Source: Parcubacteria group bacterium Greene0416_79 | Lineage (GTDB): Bacteria > Patescibacteriota > Minisyncoccia > Phycocordibacterales > UBA10002 | Direction of reading: 5' to 3' | Length of the DNA: 11,970 nucleotides | NCBI GenBank assembly: GCA_007375655.1 | Contig: VMES01000002.1 | Coordinates: 1 to 11,970 of the forward strand | Part shown: positions 6,263 through 11,604 of the stretch, in pieces | How the letters are laid out: each line of letters starts with the position of its first letter | Numbering within the stretch: position 1 is the first letter of the stretch | Translations under genes and position numbers: made by a program | Notes under the pieces: model-generated | Told to the model about the DNA's origin: nothing | Databases searched by the model: none | Seen by the model: only the letters and a program-made list of their open reading frames with translations

Positions 6263-7602
6263 TGTTTTGCAGCGAGGAGCTCCCGGAGAATCCTTGCCGT
6301 ATCTCTCATATCCTTTTCCACAGTGGAGCGCCCAAGCGTAAACCGGAGGGTTCCGTAGCTGCGCTCCAAAGTACCGCCGAGCGCTTTGACCACATAGGAC
6401 TCGCGCGCATCTTTGAGGCAGGAACTCTTTGTAGAGACCGAGATGCCTGCCGCATCAAGTTGAAGAGTCAACAGTTCAGTATCAACGCCAAGGAGCGAAA
6501 TGTTGAGATTGTTCGGCAGCCGCTCTCCTTCTCTCATGCTCCCGTTCACCGCCACCCCCGTTATTCCTATATTCTGGGGAATATTGGAATAAAGGCGGTT
6601 GCGAAGTTTAGCGAGGCGCGCGGATTCCTTGCTGCGTTCGCGAACGGCAATGGAGAGCGACTCGGCGAATCCGACAATACCTGTAACATTCTCCGTTGTG
6701 GAGCGAAGTCCGCGTTCCTGGCCCCCGCCAAAGAGGAGCGGCGCGAGCGAAGTGCCCACTCGTCCATTCCTCTCTCCGAGCGCCCGAGGACGCCGTACAT
6801 AAAGCGCGCCGACTCCTTTCGGCCCATACATCTTGTGGCCGTCAAGCGTCATGAGGTCCACCCCGAGCGCGTTCACCACACAACGCAGGTAGAGCGGCGC
6901 CTGGCAGGCATCCACATGGAACAGCGGGTACGCTGTTCCAGTCGGACCAGTAACCTTTGACTTTTGACCTTTGACAGATTGAATTATCTTGCCGATCTTC
7001 GCAATCGGCTGGATGGTTCCGATTTCATTATTCACATACATGACCGAGACGAGCGCGGTATGGGGACGGATCGCGGCGAGTATCTTCTCCGGATTCACAA
7101 TGCCATTCGGCTCAACCGACACGTAGGTGACTGCGGCTCTCCCCTGCCGCTCCAGCTCCCGAAGCGGCTCCAAAACAGAGGCATGCTCAATATTCGTCGT
7201 TACCACATGCGGTCTCTCTCCCGCAGATTCACGCTGACTATACGCGGATGAACGCAGATTATCAACGCTGATCTGCGCGGATAGGCTATCAGCGTCCATC
7301 TGCGGTTTGGTATCCGGGTCCAATCTGCGTATATCTGCGAGGGCGTTCAGAACGCCGTGAATGGCGAGATTATTCGCCTCGGTCCCGCCGCTCGTAAAGA
7401 CAATCTCGTCTGCGTGCACCTCAAGAGAACGCGCCACGGCAATGCGCGCCGCATCAAGCGCCTTCTTTGCCGCGAGTCCTTCTGTATGAATAGAACTCGG
7501 ATTCCCGAAGGTATTCAAAAGAAACGGCTCCATGGCCTTCTTGACCCGCGGGTCAAGCGGGGTTGTCGCGGCGTAATCAAGATAGATGCGTCTTCTTGAC
7601 AT
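6259..7602 (-). CDS. Cysteine desulfurase (NifS/IscS family) with in-frame repeat insertions
   Basis: A PLP enzyme that removes sulfur from cysteine for Fe-S clusters or thiolated tRNA. The 447-aa protein starts MSRRRIYLDYAATTPLD at the ATG at 7602; upstream in-frame codons look non-coding. Diagnostic features are TSGGTEANNLAI (about 70-81), IEHASV with the PLP-stacking His140, FHVDACQ with Asp231, DGHKMYGPKG with Schiff-base Lys257, and the persulfide Cys395 in STKSSCLKD. Typical relatives have about 380-405 residues. The excess is explained by two insertions: residues 89-129, encoded by an ATCTGCG-type repeat, and residues 208-228, encoded by a GTCAAAG-type repeat. Both fall where family members have short surface loops, so the enzyme may still be active. 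The promoter at 7616-7644 implies a near-leaderless mRNA. IscS versus NifS/SufS cannot be settled from sequence alone. Confidence 0.93.
   Translation of the reverse strand: MSRRRIYLDYAATTPLDPRVKKAMEPFLLNTFGNPSSIHTEGLAAKKALDAARIAVARSLEVHADEIVFTSGGTEANNLAIHGVLNALADIRRLDPDTKPQMDADSLSAQISVDNLRSSAYSQRESAGERPHVVTTNIEHASVLEPLRELERQGRAAVTYVSVEPNGIVNPEKILAAIRPHTALVSVMYVNNEIGTIQPIAKIGKIIQSVKGQKSKVTGPTGTAYPLFHVDACQAPLYLRCVVNALGVDLMTLDGHKMYGPKGVGALYVRRPRALGERNGRVGTSLAPLLFGGGQERGLRSTTENVTGIVGFAESLSIAVRERSKESARLAKLRNRLYSNIPQNIGITGVAVNGSMREGERLPNNLNISLLGVDTELLTLQLDAAGISVSTKSSCLKDARESYVVKALGGTLERSYGTLRFTLGRSTVEKDMRDTARILRELLAAKH
6919..6981. repeat. GTCAAAG-type repeat inserted in the desulfurase gene
   Basis: On the coding (minus) strand GTCAAAGGTC, AAAAGTCAAAGG and then GGTCCGACTGG appear in series, about 60 bp in all. 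They encode the extra residues SVKGQKSKVTGPTGTAYPLF between the helix after IAKIGKI and the FHVDACQ motif, where relatives have about a dozen residues. The reading frame is kept. Confidence 0.7.
7216..7338. repeat. ATCTGCG/ATCCGCG-type repeat inserted in the desulfurase gene
   Basis: About 120 bp is built from degenerate units of roughly 10-12 bp. The coding strand shows CGCAGATATACGCAGATTGG, CGCAGATGGACGCTGATAG, CGCAGATCAGCGTTGATAAT and CTGCGTTCATCCGCG. It encodes residues 89-129 of the cysteine desulfurase, a segment absent from family members, between NLAIHGVLNAL and HVVTTNIEHASV. No stop or frameshift results. Confidence 0.8.
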
Positions 7603-7625
7603 AAAGATACCAGATATGCTATCAA
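7596..7625 (+). promoter_or_regulatory. Sigma-70 promoter for the HTH/zinc-finger gene
   Basis: A perfect TTGACA (7596-7601) is followed after 18 bp by TATCAA (7620-7625), with TGC directly before it as an extended -10. The -35 hexamer overlaps the start codon of the divergent cysteine desulfurase. The start would fall near 7632, about 40 nt before the ATG at 7673. Confidence 0.6.
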
Positions 7626-7644
7626 TATCTATAGAATTTCTCAA
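7616..7644 (-). promoter_or_regulatory. Sigma-70 promoter for cysteine desulfurase
   Basis: On the minus strand TTGAGA (7644-7639) and TAGCAT (7621-7616) are 17 bp apart, with TGA before the -10 as an extended element. The start would lie only about 7-10 nt before the ATG at 7602, so the mRNA would be nearly leaderless. It overlaps the opposing plus-strand promoter at 7596-7625 base for base at the -10 elements. Confidence 0.55.
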
Positions 7645-7661
7645 GAACCACAAAAACAAAC

Positions 7662-7665
7662 GGAG
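7662..7665 (+). promoter_or_regulatory. Shine-Dalgarno site fixing the start of the HTH gene
   Basis: GGAG (7662-7665, within GGAGAG) lies 7 bases before the ATG at 7673. This favours that start over the upstream in-frame ATG at 7586, which is inside the desulfurase gene. Confidence 0.75.
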
Positions 7666-7672
7666 AGAAAAT

Positions 7673-8668
7673 ATGAACTTTGACATTAAGGGCGCTCTGC
7701 TTGAACAAATAATAGCGCTTGCAGATAAACTACAAACCACGGTAGCGGAGTTTTTGCACCGCGCGATTCTTGCGGGCATGAATGCCTTGGAACGCGAGCC
7801 GCAAGGCCATACCGAGCCAATTGAAGGTCAGCTGGTGACAATGGCCACACGCCAACACTTTCTACCCTCGCCATTAACCGAGAAACAGAAAGCGTTTGTG
7901 AAAACAAACATTGCCGTAATGAAAAACCCACAAATTGCCGCGCGCTTGCAGTGCACGGTTATGGCAGTGATACAGGCAAAGAATGAAATTATAGAGTCGT
8001 TTATCCGCGCCAGGTGGGAACAGATGACGGACGGAGAAATGGGACGGGCGCTTGGGTTTCATAAACTCTACATCAGTATAAGACGCAGACAGCTCGGGCT
8101 TCTTCGCCGTCGTGGACGTACCAGTGGAAAAAAGAGTTATGCCGCCCTCACAAAGGAGAGATTGGAAAAGATGCTCACTCAAGAAGGTCTGACACTTGAA
8201 AAGATTGGAAGGAACAATGGCTTGTCGCGAGAGCGAATACGTCAGATCGCAGTTAACCTTGGCGTGAAGCGGAAACGAAGACCAATCTGGTGGGCAAAAA
8301 AATGGGGGAAACCCGAGTTGGGAGACAGAGCGTGGGTTAAGCGAGCACTTGCGGCAAAAGGGCGCGTCAGTGCGATTGCCGCTTCTCTCGCGCTTCCTCA
8401 CGGAAAGGTGAAAAAAATCTGCTTGATGCACGGCATTACGCTTCCAGTGTACAAAGGGCGGGTCTTTCAAGGTCTCGTGGAGTTGCACTGTGATCAATGC
8501 AACGGTCTGTTTCTCCGCAAGAACTCTGTGCAAAGAGGATTGAAGAAGAAAGGCATCAAACATCATTTCTGCAGAAAAAAGTGTTACACCGAGTGGCTCG
8601 AAACGCACAGGGGTGAATTACGGATAAAGAAAACGGGGCATGCAACCGGCAGAGAAACGGTGAGCTAA
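7673..8668 (+). CDS. Multi-helix-turn-helix, zinc-finger DNA-binding protein (3' end frameshifted)
   Basis: This 331-aa basic protein is of no named family I recognise. Residues 5-40 resemble a ribbon-helix-helix or short helical segment. Several helix-turn-helix-like units follow: about 85-103 (NPQIAARLQCTVMAVIQAK), 118-145 (MTDGEMGRALGF), 170-200 (LTLEKIGRNNGLSRERIRQI, close to a sigma-70 region 4 helix pair) and 220-255. Residues 273-304 form a Cys4 zinc finger: C273-x2-C276, then F-C300-x3-C304. The repeated HTH plus treble-clef-like finger suggests a sequence-specific DNA-binding or homing-type protein, perhaps phage-derived, but no catalytic motif is visible. The last residues after KKTGH are probably out of frame: a second zinc finger is encoded downstream in shifted frames. 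Divergent from the cysteine desulfurase; terminator at 8826. Confidence 0.75.
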   Translation: MNFDIKGALLEQIIALADKLQTTVAEFLHRAILAGMNALEREPQGHTEPIEGQLVTMATRQHFLPSPLTEKQKAFVKTNIAVMKNPQIAARLQCTVMAVIQAKNEIIESFIRARWEQMTDGEMGRALGFHKLYISIRRRQLGLLRRRGRTSGKKSYAALTKERLEKMLTQEGLTLEKIGRNNGLSRERIRQIAVNLGVKRKRRPIWWAKKWGKPELGDRAWVKRALAAKGRVSAIAASLALPHGKVKKICLMHGITLPVYKGRVFQGLVELHCDQCNGLFLRKNSVQRGLKKKGIKHHFCRKKCYTEWLETHRGELRIKKTGHATGRETVS

Positions 8669-8809
8669 CCTGTGCTCATTGCGGCACGCAGTTTGAACGC
8701 GAGAGACGCGCGGTTAGAAAAGAACAGACTCTTTATCTTCTGCACAAAAAAATGCCAGGGAAAGTACCTCTTTGAGCATTTCAATTCGTATAGAAAGAGG
8801 ATTGAATAA
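8669..8809 (+). pseudogene. Frameshifted 3' remainder: second zinc finger of the preceding gene
   Basis: In the frame beginning at 8659 the sequence reads GELTCAHCGTQFERERRA, a CxxC half-finger, but that frame ends in a stop near 8770. In the frame of the upstream gene, 8729-8809 reads LFIFCTKKCQGKYLFEHF and on to RKRIE then TAA at 8807-8809. Joined, they make a second Cys4 finger (CxxC then FCxxxC) closely like the first one at residues 273-304. Two compensating shifts are needed: one between about 8625 and 8665, near A and G runs, and one between about 8700 and 8738. The terminator starts 17 bp after 8809, which fits this being the ancestral end of the gene. Recent decay and sequencing error are both possible. 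Confidence 0.7.
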
Positions 8810-8825
8810 AAAGAAAGACACACAC

Positions 8826-8855
8826 GGGCGGCTTCGGTCGCCCCTTTTTATTTTT
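8826..8855 (+). terminator. Intrinsic terminator with TTCG tetraloop
   Basis: GGGCGGC (8826-8832) and GTCGCCC (8837-8843) pair, with one G-T wobble, around a TTCG loop. TTTTTATTTTT follows at 8845-8855. This is a textbook Rho-independent terminator for the plus-strand HTH/zinc-finger transcript. Confidence 0.9.
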
Positions 8856-8857
8856 AG

Positions 8858-8886
8858 TGGAAAAAAACCGGAAAGTAACGTATAAT
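8858..8886 (+). promoter_or_regulatory. Sigma-70 promoter for the DUF4446-infB transcript
   Basis: A perfect TATAAT at 8881-8886 is preceded by TGGAAA (8858-8863, four of six matches) with a 17-bp spacer. Transcription would begin near 8893. It follows the terminator directly and precedes the DUF4446 gene, so it probably also serves infB. Confidence 0.65.
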
Positions 8887-8938
8887 CTCGCGATGCAGCT
8901 TCCGCATGCGTCTCGGTAAGGTCTGCATACTTCTCCGT

Positions 8939-9406
8939 ATGATAGACACCCACACACTTCTTCTCGTTCTCATCGCGGGCATCGCGATTGCCATCCTGCT
9001 CGGACTCCACACCGAGTGGCGCATGAGCCGCCTCACGCGCGGCAAAAGCGGGAAGAGTTTGGAAGAGAGCGTGGTGCAGAGCGCATCTGACATTGAGAGA
9101 TTCAAGCAGTTTCGCAAAGAGATTGAAACGTATCTTGAGACCGTGGAGAAGCGCCTCAGCAAAAGCATCCAAGGGGTCGCCACCATCCGCTTTGACCCCT
9201 TTCGCGGCACCGGCGACGGCGGCAGGCAGAGCTTCGCGAGCGCGTTTCTAGACGAGCAACACAATGGAGTCGTCATCTCAAGCATCCGGACGCGCGAGCG
9301 CATGAGCGTCTTCGCAAAACCGATTAAAGAAGGAGTGTCGGAGTATGAACTCACCGGGGAGGAAAAAGCGGCAATCGGACACGCAGTGGAGAAAACAAAA
9401 GTGTAA
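8939..9406 (+). CDS. DUF4446-family membrane protein
   Basis: This 155-aa protein has one N-terminal transmembrane segment (about residues 6-22, TLLLVLIAGIAIAILLG), a helical linker (about 45-75, ERFKQFRKEIETYLETVEKR) and a small beta-rich domain. That domain carries the family hallmark: RFDPF, GGRQSFASAFLD, NGVVISSI, then FAKPIKEGVSEYELTGEEKAAI. Family members are found in Firmicutes and CPR bacteria, and I know of no established function. An ATG at 8906 would add 11 residues. The ATG at 8939 is preferred because the membrane helix then starts directly, as in relatives, but neither has a Shine-Dalgarno sequence. It is transcribed toward infB, with 81 bp between its stop and the preferred infB start. 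Confidence 0.85.
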   Translation: MIDTHTLLLVLIAGIAIAILLGLHTEWRMSRLTRGKSGKSLEESVVQSASDIERFKQFRKEIETYLETVEKRLSKSIQGVATIRFDPFRGTGDGGRQSFASAFLDEQHNGVVISSIRTRERMSVFAKPIKEGVSEYELTGEEKAAIGHAVEKTKV

Positions 9407-9425
9407 AACATGGCGCCGGTATGTG

Positions 9426-9462
9426 CTTTGTGTGGACTTTGTGTGTTTGTGTTTTGTGTTTT
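9426..9462. repeat. CTTTGTGTG degenerate tandem repeat before infB
   Basis: CTTTGTGTGGA, CTTTGTGTG, TTTGTG and TTTTGTG follow each other between the DUF4446 stop and infB. The frame is open through it from an ATG at 9410, but the resulting residues (CALCGLCVFVFCVF) look like translated repeat and not IF-2. Confidence 0.65.
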
Positions 9463-9487
9463 CCGCCGCGGCACGACAAAATCTGTT

Positions 9488-11062
9488 ATGAAAACTGACA
9501 TCAAAAGAACCGCAGAAGGAGTAAAGAGACCTCGACCTCCAGTCGTGGCGATGATGGGTCATATTGACCACGGCAAGTCAACGCTCCTGGACTATATCCG
9601 AAAGACAAACCTGGCGGAACACGAGGCGGGCGGCATTACGCAGCACCTCGGCGCCTACGAAGTCGCGGTGCCCGAGAAACGCGCGGAGGGCGAGGGGCCA
9701 TCCGCAAAGAAGGAGTGGCGCGAGTCCGGACGCACGATAACCTTTCTTGACACCCCGGGCCACGAAGCATTCCGGGGAATCCGCGCGCGCGGAGCCACGG
9801 TTGCGGATATCGCCGTGCTCGTCGTCTCAGGCGAAGAAGGCGCCAAGCCGCAGACGCTTGAGGCGCTCCGGTTCATACAAGAAACAAAGACGCCTTTTCT
9901 CGTCGCCCTGACCAAGATTGACAGACCGAGCGCCGACATAGAACGCACCAAGCAGAGTTTGGCGGAGCACCAAATCTTTGTGGAAGGGTATGGCGGAGAT
10001 GTCCCCTGTGTGCCGCTCTCAAGCAAGACCGGCGAAGGCGTCGGCGAACTCTTGGAAATGATTCTCCTCATCGCGGAACTTCACGACGTGCGCGCCGATA
10101 CAGAAGCGCCTCCACGCGGCTTTATCTTGGAAGCGGACATTGACAAGACAAAAGGCATTGCGGCGACGCTTTTAGTCAAAGAAGGCACCGTGCGAAAGGG
10201 CGCGTTCATCGTCGCGGAAGACGCCTACGCGCCGACGCGCTGTTTTGAAGATATGGCAGGCACGCCGATTAAAGAGGCAGGCGGGGGAAGGCCGGTGCGC
10301 GTCTTCTGCTGGAACAAGGTGCCGCGCGCCGGCGCCGAATTTCATATAGCGGCAAAAAAGAGCACGGCGGAGACCGAGACGCGAGAAACGAGAGACCGAA
10401 AGGGTCCCGCGAAGAAACAGGCGGCGGCAAAAGCAAAAGAGGAAGGCGAAGAGAACAATGCGGTTGTGCCGCTTATTCTCAAAGCGGACACCGCGGGAAG
10501 TTTGGAGGCGCTGGAACAAGAAGTGAAGATGCGCATCCCGCCAAAAGTAACGGTGAAGATCATTCACAAAGGCGTGGGCGGCATCGGCGAGGGGGACCTC
10601 AAGGTTGCGCTCTGCGCCCAAAAACCCATCATCGTCGGCTTTAACGTCCAGTTGGATGCCTCGGCGAAGGGAATCGCGGAAAGGCACACGCTTCAGCTTG
10701 CCACCTTTGACGTTATCTACAAACTCACGGAATGGCTTGAGGAAGCGCTCCGTTCGCGCGCGCCGAAGGAACTCGTGATGGAGACAAGCGGCGGCGCGCG
10801 GGTGCTCAAAATCTTCAGCGCCGAGAAAGACCGTCAGATTCTCGGCGGCAAGGTGCTCCAAGGAGCGCTCGCGCTTGGCGACGAATTTAGAATCCTGCGT
10901 CGCGAGGTGGAGATCGGCAAGGGCAAGATCAGGGAGCTCCAGAAATTCAAGGAGAAGATCTCAATCGTACAGAAGGACGCCGAGTTCGGCGCGCTTGTCT
11001 CAAGCGCAACCGCCGTGATGCCAGGAGACAGAATTGAGTCGTTTAGAGTGGTTGAGAAATAA
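9488..11062 (+). CDS. infB: Translation initiation factor IF-2
   Basis: IF-2 is the GTPase that brings fMet-tRNA to the 30S subunit and promotes subunit joining. The 524-aa protein starts MKTDIKRTAEGVKRPRPPVV and reaches the G domain at once, so it lacks the long N-terminal region found in most bacteria. G1 is GHIDHGKS (24-31), switch I AGGITQHLGAY (47-57), G3 DTPGH (88-92), G4 TKID (142-145; usually NKID) and G5 SSKTG (178-182; usually SAKTG). Domain 2 spans about 205-290. A charged Ala/Lys/Glu-rich linker (about 286-325) precedes the C1 domain (LILKADTAGSLEAL, to about 410), and C2 runs to the end. An ATG at 9410 is in frame but its codons are repeat-derived. No Shine-Dalgarno sequence is seen at either start. 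rbfA follows, the conserved order. Confidence 0.96.
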   Translation: MKTDIKRTAEGVKRPRPPVVAMMGHIDHGKSTLLDYIRKTNLAEHEAGGITQHLGAYEVAVPEKRAEGEGPSAKKEWRESGRTITFLDTPGHEAFRGIRARGATVADIAVLVVSGEEGAKPQTLEALRFIQETKTPFLVALTKIDRPSADIERTKQSLAEHQIFVEGYGGDVPCVPLSSKTGEGVGELLEMILLIAELHDVRADTEAPPRGFILEADIDKTKGIAATLLVKEGTVRKGAFIVAEDAYAPTRCFEDMAGTPIKEAGGGRPVRVFCWNKVPRAGAEFHIAAKKSTAETETRETRDRKGPAKKQAAAKAKEEGEENNAVVPLILKADTAGSLEALEQEVKMRIPPKVTVKIIHKGVGGIGEGDLKVALCAQKPIIVGFNVQLDASAKGIAERHTLQLATFDVIYKLTEWLEEALRSRAPKELVMETSGGARVLKIFSAEKDRQILGGKVLQGALALGDEFRILRREVEIGKGKIRELQKFKEKISIVQKDAEFGALVSSATAVMPGDRIESFRVVEK

Positions 11063-11160
11063 GGCGCGGATGGGGTGCCTCGCGCGGCTCCGGGAGTGCG
11101 AACGTACCCGCGCAAACGTTTATGCGGTACACACATTCTGTAGAAACAGCCGAATGTAAA

Positions 11161-11265
11161 CCCCCACACCTTGTCCCACACCAATCCGCCGCGGCGGATT
11201 GGCGTGGGACAAGGAAGACCCTACCCTCACACAGAACGCAGGGCATTTCACACAAGGTGTGGGGG
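11161..11265. repeat. Outer inverted repeat of the infB-rbfA spacer
   Basis: CCCCCACACCTTGT (11161-11174) and ACAAGGTGTGGGGG (11252-11265) are perfect 14-bp inverted repeats 77 bp apart. They enclose the 46-bp palindrome at 11169-11214 and are related to its arm sequence. The arrangement resembles terminal inverted repeats of a very small non-coding element. Confidence 0.75.
11169..11214. repeat. 46-bp near-perfect palindrome
   Basis: Arms 11169-11191 and 11192-11214 are complementary over 23 bp with a single mismatch (A11180 against C11203) and no loop. The centre is CCGCCGCGGCGG. Its left arm shares the 15-mer CCCACACCAATCCGC with 254-268. No T run follows, so it is not a standard terminator. 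Confidence 0.85.
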
Positions 11266-11269
11266 GTAA

Positions 11270-11309
11270 AACATAGCAAATACATACGATCGTAAGTATT
11301 TGCTATGTT
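11270..11309. repeat. 40-bp near-perfect palindrome ahead of rbfA
   Basis: Arms 11270-11289 and 11290-11309 are complementary over 20 bp with one A-A mismatch. The centre is ACGATCGT. It ends 5 bp before the rbfA Shine-Dalgarno site, so in mRNA it would form a long hairpin immediately next to the ribosome-binding site. It could equally be an operator for a dimeric protein. Confidence 0.8.
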
Positions 11310-11313
11310 GGTT

Positions 11314-11317
11314 GGAG
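11314..11317 (+). promoter_or_regulatory. Shine-Dalgarno site of rbfA
   Basis: GGAG at 11314-11317 lies 7 bases before the ATG at 11325, fixing the rbfA start. Confidence 0.75.
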
Positions 11318-11324
11318 AGACCGT

Positions 11325-11603
11325 ATGAACAAGATCAAGAGCGAGAAAATAAAGGAATCCCTGAAGCATCTCGCAGCGGAGTTTCTTCGGCGCGAATCAA
11401 ACCGCCAATCCCTTATTACGGTTACCGACGTCATGCTCAAAGACCGCGGCGCTCGAGCGGTCATGCTGTGCACCGTGCTCCCTGAAGAACAAGAAGGGAC
11501 GGCGCTCGCGTTTCTAAAACGAAGACGAGGCGGGATGCGCCGGTACATCTCGGAACATCTGCGCATCCAGCATCTGCTGGGTACACCACCCGAGCAAAAC
11601 TGA
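11325..11603 (+). CDS. rbfA: Ribosome-binding factor A, apparently truncated at the C-terminus
   Basis: RbfA is a small KH-fold protein that binds the 30S subunit during 16S rRNA 5'-end maturation. The 92-aa product follows the family pattern: an N-terminal helix (EKIKESLKHLAAEFLRRES), a strand-rich middle with LITVTDVMLKDRGARAVMLCTVLPEE, then AFLKRRRGGMRRYISEHLRIQH. In relatives the last motif is followed by about 20-25 residues containing L/VPxxxFxxD and the final helix. Here it instead reads LLGTPPEQN and stops at 11601-11603. One base later the stop of an unrelated aminotransferase begins on the other strand. The position after infB and the good Shine-Dalgarno site support the identity. 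The missing end suggests that the DNA to the right was joined here secondarily. Confidence 0.85.
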   Translation: MNKIKSEKIKESLKHLAAEFLRRESNRQSLITVTDVMLKDRGARAVMLCTVLPEEQEGTALAFLKRRRGGMRRYISEHLRIQHLLGTPPEQN

Positions 11604-11604
11604 T

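Noticed and set aside
6217..6960. Plus-strand open frame of 247 codons
   Set aside because: It is antisense to the C-terminal half of the cysteine desulfurase, with no motif or start signal.
7603..7779. N-terminal extension of the cysteine desulfurase
   Set aside because: The conserved protein starts MSRRRIYLDYAATTP at 7602. The extension would run over both promoters and into the divergent gene.
9410..9487. Earlier infB start at 9410
   Set aside because: The added residues are translated CTTTGTGTG repeat rich in Cys/Phe. IF-2-like sequence begins after the ATG at 9488. Not fully excluded, because 9410 is close to the DUF4446 stop.
8854..9504. Minus-strand open frame of 216 codons
   Set aside because: It is antisense to the DUF4446 gene, whose family motifs and upstream promoter support the plus strand.
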